43,353 nt of DNA, taken from the IMG/VR virus record IMGVR_UViG_3300047095_000699, positions 1-43,353 of that record, one strand, 5' to 3'. The notes under the pieces are model-generated. The model worked only from the letters and a program-made list of their open reading frames with translations, was not told the origin of the DNA and did not search any database. The position numbers were made by a program, and so were the translations under genes. Within the stretch, counting starts at the first letter, position 1; every line of letters starts with the position of its first letter. Origin of the DNA: a virus. Shown piece after piece: positions 19,244 through 26,645 of this stretch.

Positions 19244-19498
19244 TCATTCAACATCGGGCGCATTCTTGCGATCCGCGTTAGATCTGATGTCCAAAAGAAA
19301 GACTTTCAGGTCAACAAGACCCTCCGCGCGTCCGCACTGGTGTGCGCGCTTGTCCGGAGTTACGTCTTGCGCGATAGCGCCGGCTGTTTCAATGCTCACA
19401 AAACTATCGATGACCGCGATCACGGCTTCAAAGACCTCATTGCGTCCCTTGAAAGACAGTTTTCTGGCAATTTCCTCAGTGGTCTGTAGGTTTTCCAT
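19244..19498 (-). CDS. Small hypothetical protein between portal and scaffold, 84 aa
   Basis: The protein is not recognised. It is acidic and helical, contains a hydrophobic run (EAVIAVIDSFVSIETAGAIA) too polar to be a sure membrane segment, and ends in a charged tail. Its ATG lies 3 bp after the portal stop, so it is probably translated with the portal gene. The position between portal and scaffold is often used by small head-assembly factors; that is inference. Confidence 0.65.
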   Translation of the reverse strand: MENLQTTEEIARKLSFKGRNEVFEAVIAVIDSFVSIETAGAIAQDVTPDKRAHQCGRAEGLVDLKVFLLDIRSNADRKNAPDVE

Positions 19499-19501
19499 AG
19501 A

Positions 19502-21937
19502 TTACATCATTGGCTGTTCGCCTTCGGGAGGCATTCCCTCAGGAGGAGCGCCACCGCCGCCGCCCATCTGTTGTTCTACCATAGCGATCGCTTCCTGTTC
19601 GGACATACCCTGCTCCATAAGTTGGGCCACGGCTTGCATCGCGGCGTCACCCTGAGCGTTCTGAGCCATCGACTCCTGTGTCTGCTGGCCCCTCATAGCC
19701 GCAACCTCTTGGTTGACGTCCTGCTGAGCCTGAGCCGTGCCTTGAGCCTTACCCTTTTGGGCTTCCTTGGCCTGATCAATGAGGCTCTTGACCTGATCGG
19801 CAAGGTTCGGGCCTTGCGGCGCAACGCCTGTTCTACCGGTCTCCTTGTTCTGGGCCTGTTGAACGGACATAGACAGGTTCTGGACGTAGGTCTGGAACAA
19901 TTGCTGGAAGATCTGATCCCCTTGGAGCGCTTGCTGGGCCTTCGGGTTCTGCTGAAGGATCTGCTGGGCCAACTGCAACTTTGTCGGGGCTGATGGATCA
20001 TTCTCAACCAGAGCAGGAGCGTTACCAAGGAGCATAAGACCAATGTCAGTCTGAACGTCCCTGAACATCTTCTGGGAAGCCTGTTCGTTGGCGACAATGA
20101 GTTCCTTCGCGGCGTCAGGAGAGATGGTCTCAATGACAAGTTTGACGAGTTTAGATCTGTCAACGATGCCGGACTGGTCGAGCGGAACGGCGAACTTGGT
20201 GATCGCGTCCAGTTTCTCCATAACGAGGTTCGTGTCCACTTCGCGCACGTCAAACTTAACGATGAAGTCAAAGCCTCCGTGGATCTCTGTCGCTCTTGCC
20301 GGAAGATCAATGCCGGTGATGCGAACCTTTTCTTCGGGGGAAAGATACTGCAAGGCTAGCGAGAAGACTTGTTGGTAGATCTCAGTCCAAGCCATAAGCC
20401 ATCCGTTAACCGTGGTCTGCTGGATAAGTTGAGATCTGACGTCTTCAACGTACTTGGAGGTAAGTCCATAGTAAGCCGCGTGTTGGGCTTCGACTCGCTC
20501 GATCATCGAAAATGCCATTTGTGGATTGCCGGCAGGAGGCTCAAGGAAAGAGTAGTCGTCCTTTGTCGTCACAGGCAACACGACAGCCGGCCCGATTCGG
20601 TTAATGGCGCCAATTCGCTTAGCCACCTTCATCGGCGGAAGCGTTTCGATCGCCGTACGATCTCTGAGGGAATCGTGCTGAGCCTTGATTTCGTCCTGAT
20701 CCGTTCTGCTTACTTCAGGGACTCCGCGAGACTCCATAATGGGCCTTCGGGTGATCTCCCTGCTCCAGCCAACGAAAGGATATCTACCGTGGTAGTAATC
20801 AAGGATTTCGTGCTTGGCGTAAAGTTTGTTGCCGACCTGAGGAGAAAACACCGTGTAGTAGATAGCAGGGAGTCCGTCCTTGTTGATCTGCCGTGCGTAT
20901 GCGTACACGATCTCGATCATATTCTTACCTCTCCAGACGTTTGTCGTAAGGACATTAGTCACCGGAGTGAGTGACGGATCGTTGTACATAGACGCTTTAC
21001 CAAGTTGAGCGGCGGCGGCTTCTACGAATTCCTTGTCCCATCCGTCATCTACAACCATTGCTCTAAGTTCGACTTCAGTGAGGAACGTGCGGCGGAAGAT
21101 CACGCGCGCGCGCTGAAGGTCTGTAGTCTCCTGAGGGAACGTGATTTCATCGTAAGGCTTAAGGGCAGTAACGCTTGGGGCGTTCTTGAAGACATAAGGC
21201 TCTTCGATTTCAGTCTCTCCCTTTTCGCGGAGTTCGCGAACCATCCTGAGCGCCTGATTGGGCTTTATGCCTTCCATAATCTGGAGAAGCGAATGAGCCA
21301 GATAGTCGTCATTTTCGCCTGACTGGATCATCTGCGTGATGTTAGACAGGACTCCTTCAGGATCCTGCTGTTTGGTCATCTCTTCGATGGCCTTAAGGTC
21401 GTCCATCGTAACCTTCTGCCGGCGAACCGCCGACTGCTGATCCCAAGTAACGTGGAAGACCGTCCATCCGTAGGTTAGAGCGTACTGGGCGCCAAGATAG
21501 GCTTCCATATACATTTCTCTTCCGTAACGGTTCTCAAGCATCCAGCGCATCAAGTTAGCCGAAGCGGAGGCTGGGCCACCGTCTTCAACGGTAACGCCGC
21601 TGACGCGGAGCGTGGATCTCTGGAACGCGGTAATCAGAAGCGCGCACAAGTCATTGATCGTTCGGTCAACAAGCCTGACGCGAACGTCAGAAGCGCCTTC
21701 CCACGGCATAGCAGGATTGCCATCTCCGCGCACATCGCTGTGCTTTTTGCCGTCATCAGACTGTCCGTCCCAGCGGCAATAACGAATGTCGTCAAGGGCG
21801 GCGAGGCGATCAAGTGACGAGCCGTTGTAGAGCGACTCGTTGTACTCCTTCGTCAGGTTGCCGATGTCCGGCGTGTCAGACGCTTGTGCTGTCGGGTCGC
21901 TTGTCGGCGAGTTCCAAGGTGTTCTTTGGGGCTTCAT
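19502..21937 (-). CDS. Portal protein, 811 aa
   Basis: Features typical of large podoviral portals are present: an N-terminal head (YNESLYNGSSLDRLAALDDI), a wing with a membrane-protein-like helix region (MYMEAYLGAQYALTYGWTVF), a stem region around residues 440-520 (SRTDQDEIKAQHDSLRDRTA), and a long Gln/Ala/Glu-rich helical C-terminus that would form the barrel. The extreme C-terminus is Gly/Pro/Met-rich (MGGGGGAPPEGMPPEG). The gene lies one small gene downstream of the terminase and overlaps that HTH gene by 62 nt. It forms the dodecameric DNA gateway of the capsid. Confidence 0.88.
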   Translation of the reverse strand: MKPQRTPWNSPTSDPTAQASDTPDIGNLTKEYNESLYNGSSLDRLAALDDIRYCRWDGQSDDGKKHSDVRGDGNPAMPWEGASDVRVRLVDRTINDLCALLITAFQRSTLRVSGVTVEDGGPASASANLMRWMLENRYGREMYMEAYLGAQYALTYGWTVFHVTWDQQSAVRRQKVTMDDLKAIEEMTKQQDPEGVLSNITQMIQSGENDDYLAHSLLQIMEGIKPNQALRMVRELREKGETEIEEPYVFKNAPSVTALKPYDEITFPQETTDLQRARVIFRRTFLTEVELRAMVVDDGWDKEFVEAAAAQLGKASMYNDPSLTPVTNVLTTNVWRGKNMIEIVYAYARQINKDGLPAIYYTVFSPQVGNKLYAKHEILDYYHGRYPFVGWSREITRRPIMESRGVPEVSRTDQDEIKAQHDSLRDRTAIETLPPMKVAKRIGAINRIGPAVVLPVTTKDDYSFLEPPAGNPQMAFSMIERVEAQHAAYYGLTSKYVEDVRSQLIQQTTVNGWLMAWTEIYQQVFSLALQYLSPEEKVRITGIDLPARATEIHGGFDFIVKFDVREVDTNLVMEKLDAITKFAVPLDQSGIVDRSKLVKLVIETISPDAAKELIVANEQASQKMFRDVQTDIGLMLLGNAPALVENDPSAPTKLQLAQQILQQNPKAQQALQGDQIFQQLFQTYVQNLSMSVQQAQNKETGRTGVAPQGPNLADQVKSLIDQAKEAQKGKAQGTAQAQQDVNQEVAAMRGQQTQESMAQNAQGDAAMQAVAQLMEQGMSEQEAIAMVEQQMGGGGGAPPEGMPPEGEQPMM

Positions 21938-22103
21938 TGGTAGAAATGTGTTTTAGGATTTCGTCACGGTAGAACCTGTGCTGTCCTCCGATAGTTCTAT
22001 AGGTGCTAAGTTTCCCCTCCTTACGCAACCTATCAAAGTAGCGAGGGGACAAGCCGGTCATCTGGGAGGCGGCTTTTCTGGACATCAGGGGCGGGTAGGT
22101 CAT
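21876..22103 (-). CDS. Small MerR/excisionase-type HTH DNA-binding protein, 75 aa
   Basis: The start at 22103 is chosen because its ATG follows the terminase stop by 1 nt (TGATATG); a longer version would lie inside the terminase gene. Residues about 7-45 (MSRKAASQMTGLSPRYFDRL, then RKEGKLSTYRTIGGQHRFYR) are the winged helix-turn-helix of the excisionase/MerR type. Its last 62 nt overlap the portal start. Such a protein between terminase and portal could be the small terminase or a late-gene regulator; neither is proven. Confidence 0.75.
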   Translation of the reverse strand: MTYPPLMSRKAASQMTGLSPRYFDRLRKEGKLSTYRTIGGQHRFYRDEILKHISTNEAPKNTLELADKRPDSTSV

Positions 22104-22104
22104 A

Positions 22105-23712
22105 TCAGTAGGAAAATGGCTGGGTGGCTTTGTAGGTCTTGCTGTCCTCAAATTCTGGATTCATCACCGCTAGATATCTCAGGCAGTCCACCGGATCCTT
22201 GCTGGCCCCCTTCTGACCGTCCTGCCCAGTCCACTCCCTAAGGCAGTAGATCAGGTTCTGGCAGTCTTCTGAGATGTAAAGTTTAGGGCAGTTCAAGCCG
22301 GACAGGGGCTGGCTCATATCGTAGGCAAGCCAGTTGTTGATCAGGCCAACGCCCTCTTCGATCGCGATGCCGGCGGCTGGGATCAGGAACATCGGCCTGT
22401 CCCCTTCTTGGAACAGGTCGATCAGGGACGTACCACCGTCTCTGCCGGCTACCTGTTGCGCCCCCGCGCGCGGGTCTACGTAGCGCTCTACGATCGTTTC
22501 ACCCTTCTCAAGGAAGAAGATCAGTTCCTTGTACTCATCCAGACCTCTGCCGGCGTTGGTCATTTGCGCCGGCCCGATCTTACCGTCCGGCTTGTCAGAG
22601 GGTAGCGCCCATTCTCCAACCGAAGCGTCAGGCCACTCCCTGTAGATGAACCTAGTTCCGTCTGGGGTTACCCTGCACCAGATCATAAACCAGTTTCTGG
22701 CGCCGGCTGGATCTACAGCCGTATAGTTGGCGCCTTCCTTTGGCACGGCGCTAGCAGGAACGATGTGAACCTCGCCAAATCTGGCAAACTGGGTACCCTG
22801 AAGGCTCTCCGCGTATCCATACGCGCGGATCTTGATCTCGTAGGAAGACCGGCCCTTCAGCCCCTTCGCAAGGTGTTCAAATGGGTTATAGGGGTTAAAT
22901 TCTGAGAAGAACCACATCGCCATAGCCCCTCTTCGGACGCATTTGGCTATAAAAGGCATTTCTCCAGACTTACAACCTTGCACGGTATTCATCCCATCCA
23001 TCAGGCGCGCCGGCTTTGTCTCGATGACCCTGCAACCGGCTAGGTAGTCTTTGACCACCTGTGTATAACCTGTGACCGGTGTGAATGTAACCAGCAGTTT
23101 GCCCTTTCTGGTGACGTTTCGGAACCGGAGCGTTTCCACCCAGTCCAGCGGCACAAGTTCATCGCACCAGATCAGATCGGTCTCGCCACCTTCAATGACC
23201 GTACGCTCCTGCGCGTAGTTCATAAAGAAGCACTGCGAACCGTTCGGAAGGACAAAAGAATTCTCCGAAAATCCGTTCTTCTGCGTGTAGGCGATGTTCG
23301 TTACCTTTGTCTTCTTGGCCTGTTTGAGTTCGCTGGGTAGGTACTTCCATATCACGCTCTGTTGCATCTGGATGCTCGACTGGCTTGTCGTGTGTAGGCA
23401 CCATACGCGGGAGTTCGGCTTGTTGATCAGAGTATATACCACCCGCTTGGCGGCGTATTCGGTCTTCCCCGCTCGATTGCCTCCAGAAAGAAGGAGTTCA
23501 TCGGCCTCTCCAAGGACTCTGTCTGCGTCTTTCCAGTACCAAGGTTCGTAGCCGTGGCGGTAAGGATCTGCTTTCTCAGCGACAATCTTATCCTCTCTTG
23601 CTTGGAGGAACTCAATTGTCTTTTCTTCGCCATACGTTGCTACAAGCGCCTTAATCTGCTCCGCAGAAGGCGCGTGTATCACCGGATGAGGCGTCAGCGC
23701 GATCCGCTCCAT
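22105..23712 (-). CDS. terL: Terminase large subunit (packaging ATPase/nuclease), 535 aa
   Basis: Walker A is GGNRAGKT at residues 77-84; Walker B is DLIWCDE with D184 and E185; the coupling motif is LVTFTPVTGY (about 207-216). Candidate RNase H-like nuclease acidic residues are D334 (AVDPAG), D413 (YVDPRAG) and D506/D509 (KDPVD). Length is normal. It would cut concatemers and pump DNA through the portal. It starts 2 bp after a small basic gene and heads the virion operon. Confidence 0.95.
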   Translation of the reverse strand: MERIALTPHPVIHAPSAEQIKALVATYGEEKTIEFLQAREDKIVAEKADPYRHGYEPWYWKDADRVLGEADELLLSGGNRAGKTEYAAKRVVYTLINKPNSRVWCLHTTSQSSIQMQQSVIWKYLPSELKQAKKTKVTNIAYTQKNGFSENSFVLPNGSQCFFMNYAQERTVIEGGETDLIWCDELVPLDWVETLRFRNVTRKGKLLVTFTPVTGYTQVVKDYLAGCRVIETKPARLMDGMNTVQGCKSGEMPFIAKCVRRGAMAMWFFSEFNPYNPFEHLAKGLKGRSSYEIKIRAYGYAESLQGTQFARFGEVHIVPASAVPKEGANYTAVDPAGARNWFMIWCRVTPDGTRFIYREWPDASVGEWALPSDKPDGKIGPAQMTNAGRGLDEYKELIFFLEKGETIVERYVDPRAGAQQVAGRDGGTSLIDLFQEGDRPMFLIPAAGIAIEEGVGLINNWLAYDMSQPLSGLNCPKLYISEDCQNLIYCLREWTGQDGQKGASKDPVDCLRYLAVMNPEFEDSKTYKATQPFSY

Positions 23713-23714
23713 AC

Positions 23715-23906
23715 TTAGGCGCCACCTCTGGCGCGGTGCTTACGGCTGTAGTCCCTGTGGTACTTGCGGTTGACAGGATTAGCCGGCGAGGACGCAAGCG
23801 TAGTCCCCTTTCGGCGGGTCTGGAACTTGACCGCGCTCTGGTAGTACGAAGACGCTTTTTGGTAGCGCCTCGTACCCCCGCGAGCAGAGTTCCTAGCCTC
23901 TTTCAC
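23715..23906 (-). CDS. Very basic small protein upstream of terminase, 63 aa
   Basis: It starts with GTG at 23906, overlapping the preceding stop as GTGA, and ends 2 bp before the terminase ATG. The product has about 18 Arg/Lys and many Tyr and Ser (KYHRDYSRKHRARGGA at the end) and no hydrophobic core, so it is probably disordered and may bind nucleic acid. It has no recognised family. Context suggests a packaging accessory, by inference only. Confidence 0.55.
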   Translation of the reverse strand: MKEARNSARGGTRRYQKASSYYQSAVKFQTRRKGTTLASSPANPVNRKYHRDYSRKHRARGGA

Positions 23907-24076
23907 CGCTTGATGTCGTCAGACCACTTGGTCATATAGTTCTTGTACTTCTCGCTGACGCCGTCCGCCTTATCGAGAACCTTCTCGATCTTGGAACGGT
24001 TGTTGCGAGCGACAAGAACTGCGCCGACAGCGCCGGCGAGAACGCCAGCAATGAAACTCAGGATCGCGGTTAGCAT
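23903..24076 (-). CDS. Small single-pass membrane protein, 57 aa
   Basis: Translation from the ATG at 24076 gives an N-terminal hydrophobic helix (ILSFIAGVLAGAVGAVLVA) and a charged helical tail ending WSDDIKR. The topology resembles small YtxH-like or holin-like proteins. The TGA overlaps the GTG of the next gene. A membrane protein at the head of the packaging operon is unexpected; it may be a small pinholin-like or accessory lysis protein, but there is no direct evidence. Confidence 0.6.
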   Translation of the reverse strand: MLTAILSFIAGVLAGAVGAVLVARNNRSKIEKVLDKADGVSEKYKNYMTKWSDDIKR

Positions 24077-24111
24077 CGCTTTCCGCCCTTCTTCTTCTTT
24101 TTATAGGCCAT
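24070..24111 (-). CDS. Lysine-rich 13-residue micro-ORF (MAYKKKKKGGKRC)
   Basis: A 13-codon frame from the ATG at 24111 encodes five consecutive lysines and ends inside the start of the 57-residue membrane protein gene (7-nt overlap). It may be a real peptide or a leader that couples translation to the next gene. At this length coding status cannot be judged from one sequence. Confidence 0.3.
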   Translation of the reverse strand: MAYKKKKKGGKRC

Positions 24112-24121
24112 AGTGGTAAAG

Positions 24122-24128
24122 TGTCATA
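24122..24128 (-). promoter_or_regulatory. TATGACA box before the late operon
   Basis: On the minus strand this is TATGACA, the same heptamer found 9 bp before six early -35 elements. Here the sequence 9 bp further on is TATGGC rather than TTGACA, and the ATG of the micro-ORF lies 10 nt after the heptamer. It may therefore be an operator controlling the late operon rather than part of a promoter of the early type. Confidence 0.45.
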
Positions 24129-24133
24129 AAACG

Positions 24134-24862
24134 TCAGGTTGACAAGTCCGGATTTACGAAACCGTTGATCGCCGGCTGAACCTTCTTGGCTTTGCCCTTG
24201 GCCCTGAGGCCGACAATGACCCCCTTGGGGTCTAGGAACCGGAGATCGTGCAAGTCCCCATCGATCACCTTGAAGCCGTTCCAGTGCGCCGGCAAAGGGT
24301 GGCCCTTCTTGGTGGCGAACACGACCGTGGCGTTCACGCCGGCCTCAACGTGCTGGATCGTCTTGTCCATCGTGCCGATGCCGCCGTGGCTGTACGTAAA
24401 GTGATAGAAAGTGTCCCGATTTGTCAGCGCCCTAGTCGGATGCTTGGTGTAGTCGTACCAGACCAAAGGATCCAAGCCCTGATCCAGCCGCAGTTCGTTG
24501 AACAGGCTGATGAAAGCCCTGTGGTCTAGGTCGGATGTACCGTTCAGCCGGATCGCCGGCTTGAGTCCCATCTTCTTGGCCTTTCGCTCCAGCGCGTGAA
24601 CTTCTTCGGTCACCTGACGGTAGAAGCCATCGCGGTCGTTCCAGTAGAACCTAGTACGAGCGATCCGCGCCTCCTGCACGTTGGACATCTGGCCTCGACC
24701 GCTTGTGTTAAGGCACACCTTCTTGCATTCATCTGTCGCAAACTTACACACGTTGATTCCGCCGCCAGCCACCTGTTCCGGCGCCAGATAGATGATGCCG
24801 GCTAGGTAGCCTTCCGACATCCCATTCGCCAAACGCTCGACCGATGTCGTGATCAGGGGCAT
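24134..24862 (-). CDS. GP88-family (gene product 88-like) Cys-rich protein, 242 aa
   Basis: The segment from residue 36 (INVCKFATDECKKVCLNTSG) carries C39, C46 and C50 in a CX6CX3C pattern followed by GRGQMSNVQEARIARTR, and later PAIRLNGTSDLD. This arrangement is the hallmark of the GP88 family spread across many unrelated phages. Biochemical function is not established; the cysteines could bind a metal or an iron-sulphur cluster. Its ATG overlaps the preceding stop (TGATG). It is probably an accessory early or middle gene. Confidence 0.75.
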   Translation of the reverse strand: MPLITTSVERLANGMSEGYLAGIIYLAPEQVAGGGINVCKFATDECKKVCLNTSGRGQMSNVQEARIARTRFYWNDRDGFYRQVTEEVHALERKAKKMGLKPAIRLNGTSDLDHRAFISLFNELRLDQGLDPLVWYDYTKHPTRALTNRDTFYHFTYSHGGIGTMDKTIQHVEAGVNATVVFATKKGHPLPAHWNGFKVIDGDLHDLRFLDPKGVIVGLRAKGKAKKVQPAINGFVNPDLST

Positions 24863-25332
24863 CAGAACCTCCCGAAGAATCTAGGGTTCCTAAGCGGGAT
24901 CAGAAACTTGCTCATCCCTTGTTCCTGCCTAGCCATAACCTTCATCCCCTTAGCCCACTTCCGATTATCCTTCACGCGCATCATTCGGGGCTGACCGCCG
25001 GCGATGACTTGCACAAGAGTCGGGTTGCGGGGGAAGGCTTGAACCACCAAGCACTCGACCGTCTCGGTCGCGCTAGCGACCGAAAAATTTTTTTTCTCCG
25101 CTTCGATTTGTTCGGTCTTAAGCCCCAGAATGACGGATAGGGCCACCACACCCTCGGCGGTGATCCAAACCGGCCTACGAGCCTCAGGAGCGTTGGTTTC
25201 TTCGCGGTACCAATCGAGTTCGGGCCGGAGACTTTTCACCCTCAGGTCGCTCAGGTTCTTCCGGCTCATCCCCAGCACCTTAGCCAGTTCGGACTCCCGC
25301 GTAGGCTCGATCTTGATAAGCATAGTGTACAT
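24862..25332 (-). CDS. Putative DNA-binding protein, 156 aa
   Basis: The ATG at 25332 is preferred; an upstream GTG at 25434 lies in a G-run with no leader, and an ATG three codons further in (25323) is also possible. Residues about 9-32 (PTRESELAKVLGMSRKNLSD) form a helix-turn-helix. The C-terminus is basic. I do not recognise the family. A perfect inverted repeat lies just upstream of the chosen start, so it may be autoregulated. It is translationally coupled to the GP88-like gene. Confidence 0.6.
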   Translation of the reverse strand: MYTMLIKIEPTRESELAKVLGMSRKNLSDLRVKSLRPELDWYREETNAPEARRPVWITAEGVVALSVILGLKTEQIEAEKKNFSVASATETVECLVVQAFPRNPTLVQVIAGGQPRMMRVKDNRKWAKGMKVMARQEQGMSKFLIPLRNPRFFGRF

Positions 25333-25338
25333 CTGATC

Positions 25339-25354
25339 ACAGGTGAACACCTGT
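25339..25354. promoter_or_regulatory. Perfect palindromic operator-like site
   Basis: ACAGGTGAACACCTGT has 7-bp arms around a 2-bp centre. It lies 7 bp before the preferred ATG (25332) of a helix-turn-helix gene, the classic place for an autoregulatory operator. If the longer GTG start is used it would instead be inside the coding region. Confidence 0.45.
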
Positions 25355-25437
25355 CCAGCCTCTTTTGCACAAAATTTCTCTGGGGTGAAATGCGCCGCGT
25401 AATAGATCGGGGTCAATTTTCCTACCCCCCCCACCCC

Positions 25438-25634
25438 TATGACACACTATGACAGGGATCGCTATGACAGGGATATGACACGGTTTGGCTATGACACGGT
25501 TATGACGCGCTGGGTATGCCATACCTATGACACAGAGATGTGCCGGTCGTAACTGTCATACTGGGGCCGGCTGTAAGGCGCTAGGAGGCCGGCTTCTGAT
25601 CTGGCTAGGGTCAGTGGCCTCAGGTGCTATGACA
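25438..25634. repeat. TATGACA iteron-like array
   Basis: Plus-strand copies start at 25438, 25448, 25463, 25474, 25490, 25501 (TATGACG), 25526 and 25628; one inverted copy (TGTCATA) is at 25554-25560. Start-to-start distances in the dense part are 10, 15, 11, 16, 11 and 25 bp, close to one or one-and-a-half helical turns. The 16-bp interval equals the distance from TATGACA to TTGACA in the early promoters. This looks like a cooperative protein-binding array. Confidence 0.75.
25513..25525. repeat. Short inverted repeat GGTATGCCATACC
   Basis: Six-base arms flank a single central base, and the repeat sits directly between two TATGACA heptamers of the array. It could be a second type of protein-binding site in the same control block. 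Confidence 0.4.
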
Positions 25635-25676
25635 ATGGCCTTGTAGGGGCCACAGCGGCGTTCTTTTGGGCCATTG
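25633..25676. repeat. 8-bp inverted repeat with 28-nt loop
   Basis: CAATGGCC at 25633-25640 pairs with GGCCATTG at 25669-25676. The left arm overlaps the end of the last TATGACA copy. It could form a stem-loop in single-stranded DNA or RNA; no T-run follows, so it is not an obvious terminator. Confidence 0.35.
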
Positions 25677-25736
25677 CCACGTGATCAGGGGTGTCCGTAG
25701 GACAGGTGCCGATCGATGGGATACCGGCTAGGCTTA

Positions 25737-25857
25737 GGGGCGCGGGTGGGATCAGGGCTAGGGCGCGTGGGCCAAGGGGTCTGGCTGGCCCTAGGAGCGG
25801 CTCTATGGGCTGGGGAAGGGGATGGTGCGGCTTGGGGTGCGATCGGGGCGTGGTGGG
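25737..25857 (+). other. G-run tract with G-quadruplex potential
   Basis: Seven runs of three or four G occur between 25737 and 25779 with spacers of 1-5 nt, satisfying the G3+N1-7 quadruplex rule more than once. A second group of runs follows at 25807-25857 (GGG, GGGG, GGGG, GGGG, GGGG, GGG). All are on the plus strand, giving a very strong local G skew. Confidence 0.6.
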
Positions 25858-25944
25858 CCGGCTGGACGTGCTGGCTGGACTGGGGCAACAAGAAGGCTCA
25901 CCTTGCGGCGAGCCGTTGATCTGGCGTGGACTGGGATCGAGGGC

Positions 25945-26091
25945 TTAGGGCCGGTCGATGAAGTGCTTGGCGATCTTGGCGGCGATCCAAGCCTTGAGGC
26001 CGAAGGCGAGGCCGGCGCCGATCGCGGCGATCAGCCACGCGAGGAGGCCGATGCCGCAGATCAGGAGGAACGTGGGATCGAGGAGGTGCAT
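25945..26091 (-). CDS. Small membrane protein, 48 aa
   Basis: The ATG at 26091 overlaps the stop of the 172-residue gene as TGATG, implying translational coupling. The product is almost wholly hydrophobic (FLLICGIGLLAWLIAAIGAG, then LAFGLKAWIAAKIAKHFIDRP), with one or two membrane helices and a short basic-ended tail. It has no recognised family. It is the last gene before the non-coding block. Confidence 0.6.
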   Translation of the reverse strand: MHLLDPTFLLICGIGLLAWLIAAIGAGLAFGLKAWIAAKIAKHFIDRP

Positions 26092-26609
26092 CAGGACGAG
26101 GTGATGATGCCGGTGCCGGAGCGGCGGCAGGGGATGATCTGGATCCGGCGCCAGTGAGGGCCGGCCCAGCGCTTCGCGGCCTTGTGAGCGTTGGCCTCGG
26201 ACTGAGACCAGCCGGCGCACCAGACCTCAGGCTTGCCGTCCTCGACATCGCGGCGCAACTGGGCGAGGCGATCGTAGTCGCGGTCGATCGAGGCGCGGAG
26301 ACGTTCGGCCCAAGCGTTGTAGTGATCGGCGCCGTAGACGGTGTTGATCCACTTGGTGCCTTTCGGATCGGTCGGGTTCTCGTAGCGACCGGCGATCGTC
26401 TTCTCAGGCGCGGCGGCGGCGAGCGCGAGCGTCTTGGCGAGATCGGCCTCGTTGCTCTGGATGCCGGCGAGGCACTTGTCGATGTGTTCGCTGGTCTTGG
26501 TGTCGATGATCACGATCGCGTGGGTGTACACGCGCGGCGACTTGCGCTGGAAGAACTCGTTCGGGTCGATCGGGTTCGTGACGGTGTGGGTGGCGGGTTT
26601 GTTGCTCAT
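26091..26609 (-). CDS. Early hypothetical protein, 172 aa
   Basis: I do not recognise the family. The protein is soluble, with a helical central part (residues about 55-130) containing DHYNAWAERLRASIDRDYD, a Trp-rich patch (EVWCAGWSQSEANAHKAAKRW) and a basic C-terminus. It is preceded by a leader with CCTCCACCC (26626-26634), a variant of the common early leader. I see no promoter of the early type directly in front, so it is probably read with the gene at 26646-27197. Confidence 0.7.
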   Translation of the reverse strand: MSNKPATHTVTNPIDPNEFFQRKSPRVYTHAIVIIDTKTSEHIDKCLAGIQSNEADLAKTLALAAAAPEKTIAGRYENPTDPKGTKWINTVYGADHYNAWAERLRASIDRDYDRLAQLRRDVEDGKPEVWCAGWSQSEANAHKAAKRWAGPHWRRIQIIPCRRSGTGIITSS

Positions 26610-26645
26610 TGGTGTGCTGGGTTGTGGGTGGAGGTGGAGGTGGGA

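Larger units (their letters stand above)
25333..25944. other. Non-coding control block, candidate replication origin
   Basis: About 610 bp carry no convincing gene. The block contains a palindrome, nine TATGACA-type heptamers, two further inverted repeats and a tract of clustered G-runs on the plus strand. Open frames on the plus strand (25691-25948 and 25716-25919) have Gly/Trp/Arg-rich translations that follow from the G-runs, with no leader or promoter like the real genes. Iteron-like repeats plus secondary-structure tracts next to the early region suggest an origin or a regulatory hub; this is inference. Confidence 0.5.

Noticed and set aside
24134-24862. Radical-SAM enzyme
   Set aside because: The cysteine spacing CX6CX3C differs from the usual CX3CX2C motif, and family function is not established, so I leave it as a GP88-family protein.
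25438-25634. CRISPR array
   Set aside because: The repeats are only 7 bp, spacers are 3-18 bp apart in the dense part, and no cas-like genes are present; the pattern is that of protein-binding iterons.
25691-25948. Plus-strand frames over the G-rich tract (25691-25948, 25716-25919) as genes
   Set aside because: Their Gly, Trp and Arg content follows from the G-runs; they lack the early promoter or leader and converge on the coupled minus-strand genes. I treat the stretch as non-coding, though a small membrane protein at 25716 is not strictly excluded.
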